64,000 nucleotides of DNA from Pseudoalteromonas sp. T1lg23B. Lineage in GTDB: Bacteria; Pseudomonadota; Gammaproteobacteria; Enterobacterales; Alteromonadaceae. This document shows, in pieces, positions 33,133 to 43,303 of this stretch. The position numbers and the translations under genes are program-made. Position 1 is the first letter of the stretch, and the number at the start of each line of letters is the position of its first letter. The notes under the pieces are model-generated. The model had not been told where the DNA came from, ran no database searches, and was given only the letters and a program-made list of their open reading frames with translations. The stretch covers positions 682,429 through 746,428 of the forward strand of contig NZ_PQBZ01000034.1 in NCBI RefSeq assembly GCF_002964665.1. Reading direction: 5' to 3'.

Positions 33133-36100
33133 AACACGCTACCTTGTGTGAACAATGCATCGAGCTTTAACAGCTGCTCCAGAGTTAACTGGTTAAAATA
33201 CACCCCAGCGCCATCAGGAAGCGCACGTAGGAATAAATAATATACGCCACCCAAGTGCTTGTTCGGGTCGTAATTACTTAGTCGCTGTGACAACAGTCGA
33301 TGTAAAGCAACTGAATAGATCATGTACTGTAAGTGATACTGGTGCGCATCCATAGCCAACTGTAAGTTGCTTTGATCATAATCGCTGGCCTTGTCACCCA
33401 AATAGTTCGACTTATAATCTAAAATGTAATACCGCTCTTGGTAAACAAAAATCAAGTCTATAAAGCCTTTGAGTAGCCCCTTAACTTGCTCAAACTGAAG
33501 TTGACTATGTTGCCCTGTTATGTCGCTCACCAGACGATTCAATTGTCCCGAGCGCAGCGGCTCAAGTGGAAGATGAAACTCCATCTCCACCAAACATTCT
33601 GCGGGCGCTAATTGGCAAAGACTAAGCCCGTTGTCTTTATCTAACTGACATGTTAAACAAGCGAGGATCCAATCTTTAACTGGCTCCTGCCACTGCTCAT
33701 CAATGTGATACTTGGTCAAGCTTTTTGCAATTGCTTCAAGGAGTGGGAGCTGCTCTATGCTTGGCTTATCAGGGGCACTAAAGTCAATCAATTCAAAGAT
33801 TTCATGTAAGCAACTCCCTGGCTTTGCCCCTTTGGGAAAGGTATATGAATTAAGCACTTGCTGCGTGACACTGGCGATATGCTCGGGTAAATCAAGTTGG
33901 TGGTTTTCATCCAAAGCACCCGCAGGCCGCTCATCTGAATGACTGTGATAGCTCAACTGACTAAAGCTGGTGGTACGCCAGTCCCGCTCAATCTTGATAG
34001 TGACAGGCTTGACCGCCATGCTAGATGCTTCATTATGTTCAATACTCATGATGCTCGATGTACTGTTTTGTGCAGATATCCAACTTAGTCCAATGTCTTC
34101 ATGCCCATCACAAAAAGTTTGTAACCTCTGGTGCCAGCTTTGCGCATCTGCAAAAGTCTGGTTACCGAACAGTACGTAACCTATCGCCGTTTGTGTCATA
34201 CCTGGTTTTTTACTACGCCCTGCGGCAATGTTAAACAGTCCAACATCGCAAAAATGAATCGCTCGGGTCAAGGCAACATACAACAGGCGGATGTCTTCTG
34301 CCAAACGCTCTTGCTGCGCCAAAGCTTGTTCATCCTCAGATGCATCAAGATTATAGATAAGCTGGCCATCTTGATGGTATATGGCGTCGCTGGTTTCTCG
34401 ATAGCTACTAGCAAAAGGCATGTAAACGATAGGGTACTCTAGCCCCTTTGACGCGTGCATCGTAACAATTTTTACTAAATCAGCATCACTTTCTAGGCGC
34501 ACTTGAGCACTGTCTTGCTGCGTTTGTTGGCACTGCCCTGCAAACCATCGCAACACCCGTAAAGTACCATCAAGCTCTATCTGCTTTTGCTGTAATAATT
34601 CCGCCAAATGTCGATAGTCCGTTAACCAGCGTTCAACATTGTAGCCTTTGGCTTTCCATAATGCTGGTAGCCGATTCTGAACTAAAAGTTGCTCTAGCAT
34701 GGCCATAGCACCTTGCTTGGACCACAACTTCTGCAACTGACTGAACTGGTCAAGATAGTTTTGCCACTGTTGCTCCTGTGTACGAAGCTGATAAATCTGT
34801 TGATAATTGAGTGCAAACAACGGGCTGACTAAGATCCCTCGCAGCGCAGCTTCATCATACTTACCGTGCAACACTTCCAAAAAGTTAAGGATTGCATGCG
34901 CTATAGGCTGGCTAAATATACTGTCTCTGGCTAGATAAACACTGGGCACTGCGCATTGCGCTAATGCCGATTTGATAATGCTGGCTTCATTTCGATCCCG
35001 CACAAGTACGCAAATATCACCTGCTTTAACCTTGTGCTCGCCAATTCTCGCCTCCCCATTTTCGGCTTCGAGTAGCAAGTTTACGATTTTATCTGCATAG
35101 GCACGCGCTAATACGGGTAATGCTTGAGCTTTACTGGTAACAACAGCCTCATCTTTGTAAACACTAAAAACCAGTGATGTCTGATCCGTTGAAGTGCGTG
35201 AAAAGCTGTGCTCTGCACTTTTGCCTTTTGCTCCTACTCCAACAAACGGAATTGCCTGATTGTAAATAAAGCTGTGTTCGTGACATGAAAAAATCGCATT
35301 GACCGCATTGACCATACCCGTTGCAGAGCGGAAATTGGTGCCTAGAGTATATTGGTTCTGTGTGTTTACCTGCTGCTTCGCATGGATATAAGTGAATATA
35401 TCAGCGCCACGAAAACCATAAATCGCCTGCTTGGGGTCGCCAATCATGGTCATGGTGGTATTAGGGTTTTCACCATAAATTGCATCAAAAATGCCATATT
35501 GAACAGGATCCGTGTCCTGAAACTCGTCAATCATCGCAATTGGGAATAGCTGCGCTATCTTCTGTCTTAGCACCTCACCTTGTTCAGATTGTAATGCCCT
35601 GTATAGTTGGCTTAGCAAATCATCTGGACTAATCAATCCATGCTGCGCTTTGTGTGCTTGCAATAATTGTCGTACCTCAGTCACACTATGTTGTAAAATA
35701 GCCAGCGGCATCCCCTTACTCACCGTGTCATGCAACCGGGCCATGTCATCAAACTTTGCGATCAGAGGATGCTCAACGATTGCCGCCCCTTTTTTGTAAT
35801 GACTGGTATTCGATAACGAGGCTTCTCCCCATAAAGAGAATGAATGCTTAGCACTGCCAAACTCGAAATACCACTCTTCGCTTTGACAATACGCTATCAA
35901 CGCTTCTATATTCGCAACCCTTCCAGGTGCTTTATTTTTTGCCAAGCCGCTTTGCGACAACACAGTGAAAAAATCGCTCTCTAGTAATGATTGCTTGAAT
36001 AAGCTTGCTTGCTGCTGATAAGTCTCTCGTGCTTGAAGCACATCGTTTAGGTTAAACTTAGGGGTGATCAAAGCCTGCTCTTTGCTCAGTAACTTTATAA

Positions 36101-36677
36101 CACTTGCTGCCAACGCCTGTGGGCTTGCAAAGTGTTCTATCACCGCTTGAGTGGTGTCTTTGTCCAGCGGATAAACAAAGCTGCGCCAATGATCTTTAAT
36201 GGCCTCTAGAATGAGTTCTGACTCATCGAGGACAAACTCCAAATTAAACGCAACATTCGATTCAAAAGCGTGCTGTTTGAGCATACGCTGACAAAAGCCG
36301 TGAATGGTAAAAATAGCGGCCTCATCAATGGATTTCGCGGCAGCATCCAATAATGTAAACGCCTGATGAGTGTCTTCAACTTGCGATAAAACGTTGTTGA
36401 TCAACAAGTCATCACATTGGGCACCCAATAGTGCGTCTCTGGCTAACAAAATCCTTGACCGTACTCTGTCTTTAATTTCTTGAGTTGCTGCTTCTGTGAA
36501 TGTCACAACCAGTATTTGCTCTACGCTCAATGGTGGTTGTTGCTGTGATGGTGTTTGTAAGCCAAGCAAACAACGTAGATATAGACCAGTAATCGTATAG
36601 GTTTTCCCGGTACCCGCACTCGCTTCAATAAGATTGGCACCAACCAAGGGCATACTTTGCGGATTAAGCGTCTGCAT
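33129..36677 (-). CDS. recB: Exodeoxyribonuclease V beta chain RecB
   Basis: A 1182-residue UvrD-like helicase with a C-terminal nuclease. Walker A lies in ASAGTGKTYT near 19-28, IDEFQDTDPVQ is the Walker B region and PKQAIYGFRGAD is motif III. The nuclease active site reads ILDYKSNYLG near the C-terminus, with the catalytic D-x-K intact. It overlaps the 3' end of recC by 14 bp. RecB supplies the 3'-to-5' helicase and the only nuclease of the complex. Confidence 0.96.
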   Translation of the reverse strand: MQTLNPQSMPLVGANLIEASAGTGKTYTITGLYLRCLLGLQTPSQQQPPLSVEQILVVTFTEAATQEIKDRVRSRILLARDALLGAQCDDLLINNVLSQVEDTHQAFTLLDAAAKSIDEAAIFTIHGFCQRMLKQHAFESNVAFNLEFVLDESELILEAIKDHWRSFVYPLDKDTTQAVIEHFASPQALAASVIKLLSKEQALITPKFNLNDVLQARETYQQQASLFKQSLLESDFFTVLSQSGLAKNKAPGRVANIEALIAYCQSEEWYFEFGSAKHSFSLWGEASLSNTSHYKKGAAIVEHPLIAKFDDMARLHDTVSKGMPLAILQHSVTEVRQLLQAHKAQHGLISPDDLLSQLYRALQSEQGEVLRQKIAQLFPIAMIDEFQDTDPVQYGIFDAIYGENPNTTMTMIGDPKQAIYGFRGADIFTYIHAKQQVNTQNQYTLGTNFRSATGMVNAVNAIFSCHEHSFIYNQAIPFVGVGAKGKSAEHSFSRTSTDQTSLVFSVYKDEAVVTSKAQALPVLARAYADKIVNLLLEAENGEARIGEHKVKAGDICVLVRDRNEASIIKSALAQCAVPSVYLARDSIFSQPIAHAILNFLEVLHGKYDEAALRGILVSPLFALNYQQIYQLRTQEQQWQNYLDQFSQLQKLWSKQGAMAMLEQLLVQNRLPALWKAKGYNVERWLTDYRHLAELLQQKQIELDGTLRVLRWFAGQCQQTQQDSAQVRLESDADLVKIVTMHASKGLEYPIVYMPFASSYRETSDAIYHQDGQLIYNLDASEDEQALAQQERLAEDIRLLYVALTRAIHFCDVGLFNIAAGRSKKPGMTQTAIGYVLFGNQTFADAQSWHQRLQTFCDGHEDIGLSWISAQNSTSSIMSIEHNEASSMAVKPVTIKIERDWRTTSFSQLSYHSHSDERPAGALDENHQLDLPEHIASVTQQVLNSYTFPKGAKPGSCLHEIFELIDFSAPDKPSIEQLPLLEAIAKSLTKYHIDEQWQEPVKDWILACLTCQLDKDNGLSLCQLAPAECLVEMEFHLPLEPLRSGQLNRLVSDITGQHSQLQFEQVKGLLKGFIDLIFVYQERYYILDYKSNYLGDKASDYDQSNLQLAMDAHQYHLQYMIYSVALHRLLSQRLSNYDPNKHLGGVYYLFLRALPDGAGVYFNQLTLEQLLKLDALFTQGSVL

Positions 36678-38187
36678 AACGTTGCTCCTGTGCTAGCTCG
36701 ATAATATCGCTAAGTAAATGGTCGCTAATCGCCTGTAGTTGCTCAATCACCTCATCTAAATTGCTAAAGTTTAATGCCACATATGGGTCTTCACTTTCGC
36801 CGAACCCGATGTATTGTCCGCCATTAAACTTTGCAGCGGCCTTGTTGATATCTCCAGTGGCGATAAGTTCATATGCGGTACTGACAAAAAATGGCATTGG
36901 CTGAGATAAACATTGTTGATAAAAACCAAGCCAGTCGGTCAGATATTGACGTGCAATTGCTTCTTCTATTGGCGCAAAACTTACTCGCTCGTCTAATCCA
37001 TAGATATGCGTATAAACAGGGTGTTGAGTGCACTGGGCAATACAGTGCATTAAAAAGCCCTTCACTTTATCTTTGGCTTTAATACTGGCGCTGCGATAAA
37101 AAATTTGTTTATCGTCGTATAACTTATCCAACCAGCCAAGGAGTACTTGCTCACCTAACTTGAGGCGCACTTCAACGGGCTCTTTATGCTGTTGAAGATG
37201 TGGATGTAGTTGCTCAACCATAGGTTGTACACGTTGTTGCATTTTGGCCAACTGAATTTCACCAACCGCCGCTTGAGGTAAGTTACCACGCTGCACCATT
37301 TGTTTTAGGTTCACTGTATCGCCTCTGAGCTGACACTCAAGCAACTCGTCAAGATAGAAGTAACGTTCCAACGTATCGAGTATAAAGGGCTCTTCATCTT
37401 TATCTATCAAGGCTTGCTCATGCAGCCTTAAGCCAAGCGTTTGAGTATAAAATGCTTTTTGTGGGTTGAGGACGGTAAACATAAACTGAGTAATATCGAT
37501 TTCTTGATCACTCACTACTTCAAGCGCTGTCGCTGGAGTAAGCTCAACCTCACTATCCTCTACCAACCATATGGGATTAAAACTCTGTAGCGCGTTATGT
37601 TCATCATAGTTTCTGGCGTTAAACGGCTGCAAAGACGCTTGCTGCAAAAGATGCTCAGATGGCTTGAGTTTGGGGTCGGAATAACAAAAACTACGATCGA
37701 CATATTCCATTAATTCGCTAACCAAAATTGATGGCATCTGCGGCTCGTTGTTAAAACATGAACGTCCAATGTAGCTAAGATAAAGATGTTCACGCGCACT
37801 GAGCAATGCCTCAAGAAACAAGTAGCGGTCATCAAACTTACGTGAACGATCGCCTTTTTGACGTCTAGAGTATTGAACCAGATCAAAGCCAATTGGTTGT
37901 ACAGTTCTTGGATAATCAGCGTCATTGAGCCCGAGCAAACATACCACCTTAAAAGGTACCGCACGCATAGGCATCAATGTACAAAAGTTAACTGGCCCAA
38001 CTAAAAACCTTTGTCCAACTCCTTTTTCTTGCACGCCTTGCTTCACTAAATAACTTAACACTCTAGCCGAAACATTTGATTGCATATCTAGATTGTCATC
38101 ATGCTTTTGCAAATCATCGATCACACGCTCAAGAATAAGTAGATCCCAACTTTGTTCCGTTTGTGCATCATAGAACTGGGCAATCAT
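36664..38187 (-). pseudogene. recC: recC, C-terminal part after a frameshift
   Basis: A 507-residue frame holding the C-terminal half of RecC, including RFLVGPVNFCTLMPMRAVPF and the KVVCLLGLNDADYPR segment that are conserved in RecC. The frame also continues upstream of its ATG: codons back to about 38277 read DFVSTLAIFKRKLNKEARLY, which fits the RecC sequence directly after the LSKLL at the end of the other fragment. So 36664-39926 is one recC gene with a one-base shift near 38270. It is either inactivated or a sequencing error. No other recC is visible in the window. Confidence 0.88.
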
Positions 38188-39926
38188 TTGTCGAAGTAAC
38201 TGTGCTTTATCGTATAACCGCGCCTCTTTATTGAGTTTGCGCTTAAATATGGCCAGTGTGCTGACAAAATCAGCAGTTTACTCAAGCTATTTACGGCCAT
38301 TCCTTCAACCAAGTCAGCAGGAAAAACATCATTGAACTCATGCTGTTCATCGCTTGACGCAATACCAAGCAATAATCGATTCAAGCCGTGCTGCCAAGTG
38401 TTCAATGACAATGCAGGCAAGTCATGATCCAGCTTATGGTTGGCATCGAGTCCCCACTTCACCCCGACTCGCTCCAGCCAGTATTTCAATTGAGTAAACT
38501 CATGCTCTTCAACATTAAATTGACTTGCTATCGGCGTCACCGCTAATAAATCAAGTATGTCAGACACACCAAAGCGACTAAAGGGTAAATTCACTAAGCT
38601 AACAAAAGAACTCAGTATTGGTTTTTCTTGTTCGATGGATAGGTCAGCGAGTGCATACGGAATATAGCGCTGTGCAGTTGCAGAGCCAAATACCGCCTCA
38701 ATGTATGGGCTGTATGCACCGACATCAGGCATCATGACGATAATATCTTTCGGTGTTAGGCTCGGGTTGGCATGAAACAAGCGCAACAAATGGTCATGTA
38801 AACATTCGACTTCGCGCAGCGGCGTATGACAATCTTGTAGCTGCAATGACCTATCGTTCAGGTCAATCGCTAACTTCCCTTGCTCACTAATAAACCATTG
38901 CTTATCAGGTGTTAACGACTTGCCCTTAAATGCGAGTTGATATATTTCCTGTTGAATCTTGCCAAGCAAAGTATCATCAAAATCTTCAACAAAACCATCT
39001 ATCCATTGAGCGTCAACTTGTACCAATTGCTCAAAATAATCACGACCTAACTTACCCCAAGATGATAGCAATGGATTACCAATAAAATAGTAGTCCTGCT
39101 GTTGCTGTTGGGCTTCAACTTCTGGCATTTTCACGTATTTAGCAGCGATTTTCGCCTGAGTTTTTTCATCAACGAGATCGCCCCAATAGTGCTCACTAGG
39201 ATTACAAAAAAACAGCAGTACGGAGGTTTTTTTTGCCAGCGCTTGGAATATTTCTAACTGGCTTGATGCCATAGCAGATAAGCCAAAAATACATACTCGC
39301 TCCGGTAATGTACCCACATCTGCATCTTCAAGCGCTCTGACGAGTAACTGGTGCATATTTGCGCGATGATAGTCACTTTGTCCCAGCGATTGAGTGTGCT
39401 TTACCAACCGCCGCCAAAGGTCTGGCTGCCAAGGGGCGATTGTTACATCGACATCATCTAGCTCGTCCACACCATCGTCCCATTGCGCAATCCAATGTGG
39501 TCGATACATTAAATATTGGTCATATACATCGGCTATCTTTTCACATAGCGCAAACAGTTTTAGGCCGTCGGAGTCGTGTTGTAAATATTGTTGTAGCTGC
39601 CTATAACTCGGTTCTTCCAAGCACGAAGGTAAGATACTCACCAATTTCCATGTCATGTTGGGCTTATTATAAGGTGATTCACTAGGCACATCAGGTAAAA
39701 ACTGTTGATACAGTTTCCAAATAAAACTCGATGGTAATGGAAAGTCTACTTGTGCTGCTATTCCCAGTGCTTCGCTCAGGCCTATTTTCAGCCACTGTGA
39801 CATCCCTGGCGATTGCACCAACACCACTTCTTTACTAAAGGGTGAACTTAATGGCGCACTTTTGAGCAAAGTGTGGAACTGCGCCTGTAGAACTTCCATG
39901 CGGTTAGATTGAATGATGTGCAACAT
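38184..39926 (-). pseudogene. recC: recC, N-terminal part before a frameshift
   Basis: A 580-residue frame holding the N-terminal half of RecC: MLHIIQSNRMEVLQAQF at the start, ILVQ/VLVQSPGMSQWL near 37-48, and DFPLPSSFIWKLYQQFLP near 61-78 match RecC well. After MAVNSLSKLL the reading drifts into 27 unrelated residues and stops at 38184, while the right continuation lies in another frame. The two halves together give about 1,110 residues, the normal RecC length. RecC recognises Chi and holds the complex together, so the break would affect RecBCD function if real. Confidence 0.88.
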
Positions 39927-40033
39927 TATGTGTTTCCGAGCTTTTTACAACCAGAATAAGCGATTGAACCAGCTGAATTTGAGTTTTTATATGCACTGGA
40001 CAGTGTAAGATATTTACTTGTTTGAAGATAGAC

Positions 40034-41059
40034 TCAAAATAAGTCCACCCCATCACCTCCATCGTCTTTTGGTTGTTCATGGCTATGTATGAGGCTATCA
40101 AAGAAACAAATTTGATCGCGACCATTGTCTTTTGCTGCGTACAGCGCCCTATCCGCATTTTCTAGCACATGGATCGGGAAATCATAAGGCCCCACCTTGG
40201 ATACTCCGATACTCACCGTTAATTTATCAACAAACGGAAACTTTGTTCGCCGTATTAAAGCAACGAAGTCACTGAGTAAGTTTTCAATCTCCTCAGATGT
40301 AACTGGCTCAAACACCAGCACAAACTCTTCTCCACCAAAACGAAATAATAAATCTGTTGGGCTAAAAAATCGTTCCATGGTCTGCGCTAATATTAATAAC
40401 ACCTCGTCACCACATACATGACCATAGTTGTCATTCACCTGCTTGAAGTGATCTATATCCAACATCGCTAACCAAGAAACCGTTTCTTTGTGCTCTTTCC
40501 TGTCTTTGTTGGACTTGAGTGTTTTGTGGTGCTTTATAACCTGCTTTTCCACTAGCTGCTTTAACTTTTTATCAAAAGTTTGCCGATTCAATAACCCTGT
40601 CAGCTTGTCTCTTTCGTTTTCATTAAGAATGGTAAGGTAATTTTCATAAATACAACAAAATGCATTGAGCAATACCTGATCAGCACTACTGAGGCCCCGG
40701 CTGACAATCGTAATGGCACCTATGGGTTGATCGGATAATGTAATTGGGATCCACCTTTTTTCAACGCCATCGTGACTTTGAATGGCAATGATACAAGCAG
40801 AATGCAAGCAGGATAAAAGCTCTGAGCTTGGGCTTGTTACTTTCTCTGATTCTTTCCAGCGGTATTGTTTCTCTTCAACCACTTCAAGGCTTAAACTACA
40901 TTCAACCACAAGCCCATCTTTTCCTGCTACAGACTTGTAAATGGACACTTGCTGACAACCAATAAATTCGTGAATAGTAGACAGTAAGCTTGACTCAAGG
41001 GAGTCGACATCTCGTGTTTTGGTTAGTTTAACAACAGAGTTGAGTAGCTCTTCTTGCAT
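40034..41059 (-). CDS. GGDEF diguanylate cyclase with GAF-like N-terminus
   Basis: A 341-residue cytosolic diguanylate cyclase. Residues 1-150 have the alternating pattern of a GAF-like sensor (VSIYKSVAGKDGLVVECS); there is no membrane segment. Residues about 150-325 are the GGDEF domain: DKLTGLLNRQTFD, LDIDHFKQVNDNYGH and the active site GGEEF at 242-246. The RxxD inhibitory site that would lie a few residues before it is missing (SPTD instead). It should make c-di-GMP in response to an unknown signal. It stands alone, 104 bp upstream of recC and separately expressed. Confidence 0.92.
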   Translation of the reverse strand: MQEELLNSVVKLTKTRDVDSLESSLLSTIHEFIGCQQVSIYKSVAGKDGLVVECSLSLEVVEEKQYRWKESEKVTSPSSELLSCLHSACIIAIQSHDGVEKRWIPITLSDQPIGAITIVSRGLSSADQVLLNAFCCIYENYLTILNENERDKLTGLLNRQTFDKKLKQLVEKQVIKHHKTLKSNKDRKEHKETVSWLAMLDIDHFKQVNDNYGHVCGDEVLLILAQTMERFFSPTDLLFRFGGEEFVLVFEPVTSEEIENLLSDFVALIRRTKFPFVDKLTVSIGVSKVGPYDFPIHVLENADRALYAAKDNGRDQICFFDSLIHSHEQPKDDGGDGVDLF

Positions 41060-41269
41060 GGTTTGCCCTAAAACTTAGGCGACAGAATCGTCGGTTTAAT
41101 CACTAGTTTAAGTTGGGGTTAACTCAAATTAGACATAAGGCAAGTATAGACAGATTTTTTGAGCTTGCTGATGTTAAGTAAGTATTGTTTTTGGTTAATT
41201 TTCACATGTCAGGCATTATAAAGGGAGACTTAGCTCTCCCTTTATAAACACTGAAGCGGCTTGAGTGTA

Positions 41270-42313
41270 TTAAACCAATTCAGCCAGCATTTCTTCCGTG
41301 TATTGTTCCAGCGCTTGCTGATTTCTTACTCTACTTACATAGTCAGGGTTGGCAATAAATGGACGCCCTATCGCTACTAAGTCAAAACGCTTTTCTGTCA
41401 GTGCTAATTGCGCGGTATCTGGTGTAAAACCACCCACACCAACAAGAGTTCCTTTGTAGTGCTTGCGCATATAATCCGAAACTCGACCACCTAGGTGCTC
41501 AAATTCCATGGTATCGTCAAAAATACCTACGTGTACAAATGCCAACTCTCGCGTGTTAAGTTGCTCAAGTAAATAATCAAACACTTGTGTATCTCGTGCG
41601 TCAGGCTCCATATTGAAATATGCGCCTGGTGACAAACGTAAACCAACACGCTCACCACCAATTGCGGCAACCACTGCATCAACCACCTCAAGAGCAAAAC
41701 GCGACATATTTTCAGGCGTTTCACCATATTCATCATGACGCTGATTCGAAGCATAATGCATAAACTGGTCTATCAGATAACCGTTAGCGCCGTGAATTTC
41801 TACCCCATCAAAGCCTGCTTCAATGGCATTTTTAGCGGCTTGAGCGTAATCCGCCACCAACTGTTTAATGTCTTCGATTGTTGCAGCTTTTGGTGTTTGA
41901 TAACTCAAGTCACGCATTCTTGGTACCGTTCCTTCGATGCCTATTGCTGAGGGCGCGAGTACGTCGCCTTCACCAAAAAAGTACGGATGGGCCACGCGGC
42001 CAACGTGCCATAACTGGGCAAAAATCTTACCACCGGCATTGTGAACAGCTGTTGTCACGTTTTTCCAGCCATCTATTTGCGCCTGAGTGAACAACCCTGG
42101 CGTGTTAGGATAACCCTGAGCATCGGGGCGAATAATTGTTGCTTCACTGATGATTAAGCCCGAATCAGCTCTTCGCGCATAGTAAGCTGCCATTGCCTGT
42201 GTGGGTACAAGCTCATCATCAGCCATACAACGCGTTAAAGGTGCCATTAGAATTCTGTTGTTTAAAGTCAGTGTGTCATTGAGTGTCAGTGGCTCAAATA
42301 AAATAGATGTCAT
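41270..42313 (-). CDS. Old Yellow Enzyme-family alkene reductase (NemA-like)
   Basis: A 347-residue FMN oxidoreductase of the OYE family. It starts FEPLTLNDTLTLNNRILMAP; LWHVGRVAHP at 101-110 and GVEIHGANGYLIDQF at 170-184, with the substrate-binding H174 and N177, are diagnostic, and LVAIGRPFIANP is the C-terminal FMN region. It reduces activated alkenes and nitro compounds with NADPH. It is divergent from a TetR gene, with two palindromes in the 141-bp control region, so it is most likely repressed by that protein and induced by electrophiles, as nemA is by NemR. This regulatory role is inferred. Confidence 0.92.
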   Translation of the reverse strand: MTSILFEPLTLNDTLTLNNRILMAPLTRCMADDELVPTQAMAAYYARRADSGLIISEATIIRPDAQGYPNTPGLFTQAQIDGWKNVTTAVHNAGGKIFAQLWHVGRVAHPYFFGEGDVLAPSAIGIEGTVPRMRDLSYQTPKAATIEDIKQLVADYAQAAKNAIEAGFDGVEIHGANGYLIDQFMHYASNQRHDEYGETPENMSRFALEVVDAVVAAIGGERVGLRLSPGAYFNMEPDARDTQVFDYLLEQLNTRELAFVHVGIFDDTMEFEHLGGRVSDYMRKHYKGTLVGVGGFTPDTAQLALTEKRFDLVAIGRPFIANPDYVSRVRNQQALEQYTEEMLAELV

Positions 42314-42342
42314 AAATCCTCTCTGGTATGCTTAGCTTCAAT

Positions 42343-42387
42343 CTTGAATATGCGTTCAAGATACACATACTTGAACATACATTCAAG
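42343..42387. promoter_or_regulatory. Two TetR-type operators
   Basis: CTTGAATATGCGTTCAAG at 42343-42360 and CTTGAACATACATTCAAG at 42370-42387 are 18-bp palindromes with identical 6-bp arms, spaced 27 bp start to start, between the divergent OYE and TetR genes. Confidence 0.8.
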
Positions 42388-42454
42388 AACTATTTTTGAA
42401 TAGCCAATCAAATTAGGTTACTATTTGCGGACCTAAGTTAGATTACACGCCCCT

Positions 42455-43036
42455 ATGAGAAGTGCTGAATTCGACAGAGAACACGTATTACGTCAGGCCA
42501 TGACAACATTTATGCAGCATGGTTACAGCAAGACGAGTATGCAAAAACTAACACAAGCCACGGGATTACACCCAGGGTCAATTTACTGTGCGTTTAACAA
42601 TAAGAAAGGGCTATTGCTGGCGTCTGTTGAACAGTATCAAAAAGATAAGAACGAACAATTTGCTCAATTGTGTGCTAGTCACAACAATATAAAGTCGGCC
42701 TTACACGCATTTCTAGCCGACATTGCACACCCATGCGCAAGCAGTGAAGCGACCAAAGTATGTTTACTCACTAGAACTTTGTCTGAAATCGATGGGCAAG
42801 ATGAAGAAGTCACCCAAGTACTCTCAAATAACCTAAGCGCCTTTGAACGTTCATTAGAAAGTGTTTTAAATAAAGCAATGGATAAAGGTGAGATAAGCTC
42901 AAAACCCAGCGCTAAAGAACGCGCTCAGTTTTTAGTGATGGGTATTTATGGTTTACGAACCTATGCCAGCACAGGCAACGATACACAAGCACTTAGTCGC
43001 CTCAGCGAACAACTGCTGGAATACGTCCTTCGCTAG
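42455..43036 (+). CDS. TetR-family repressor
   Basis: A 193-residue TetR regulator. The N-terminal HTH lies at about 10-55 (HVLRQAMTTFMQHGYSKTSM then LTQATGLHPGSIYCAFNNKK). Residues 70-190 form the helical ligand domain; cysteines at CASHN, HPCASS and KVCLL could be electrophile sensors, as in NemR, but this is only a suggestion. The paired CTTGAA-N6-TTCAAG sites upstream are its likely operators. It probably controls itself and the OYE gene. Confidence 0.9.
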   Translation: MRSAEFDREHVLRQAMTTFMQHGYSKTSMQKLTQATGLHPGSIYCAFNNKKGLLLASVEQYQKDKNEQFAQLCASHNNIKSALHAFLADIAHPCASSEATKVCLLTRTLSEIDGQDEEVTQVLSNNLSAFERSLESVLNKAMDKGEISSKPSAKERAQFLVMGIYGLRTYASTGNDTQALSRLSEQLLEYVLR

Positions 43037-43064
43037 GCTACTAACAAAGCCAAAATTCAAACAC

Positions 43065-43092
43065 AAAAAAAGCGCCTATGAGCGCTTTTTTT
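43065..43092. terminator. Bidirectional intrinsic terminator
   Basis: AAAAAAAGCGC and GCGCTTTTTTT flank a 6-base loop, so both strands end a stem with a U-run. It serves the TetR gene on plus and tRNA-Ser on minus. Confidence 0.85.
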
Positions 43093-43118
43093 AGTCATTC
43101 TGTTATAGCACGAAAGCA

Positions 43119-43208
43119 TGGCGGAGAGGGAGGGATTCGAACCCTCGATAGGGGTTAGCCTATACACGAGTTCCAGTCGTGCGCCTTCAGCCACTCAGCC
43201 ACCTCTCC
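43119..43208 (-). tRNA. tRNA-Ser (GGA anticodon)
   Basis: A 90-nt class II tRNA with encoded CCA. The 5' end GGAGAGG pairs with the 3' acceptor CCTCTCC; the anticodon stem CACGA/TCGTG encloses CTGGAAC with anticodon GGA, and a long variable arm precedes the GGTTCGAATCC T-loop. It decodes UCC and UCU. Confidence 0.97.
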
Positions 43209-43231
43209 GTCGCACCTAAAGTGCGGGGCTA

Positions 43232-43260
43232 ATACTATGAAAAGCAACGCACTTTAGCAA
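43232..43260 (-). promoter_or_regulatory. Probable promoter of tRNA-Ser
   Basis: On the minus strand TTGCTA, a 17-bp spacer and TAGTAT, followed by a GC-rich discriminator (GCCCCGC), which fits a stringently controlled stable RNA promoter. Confidence 0.5.
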
Positions 43261-43303
43261 GCAGTTTTTGGCTCTAAACAATCAGTTGCTCAACTATCGA
43301 GCG

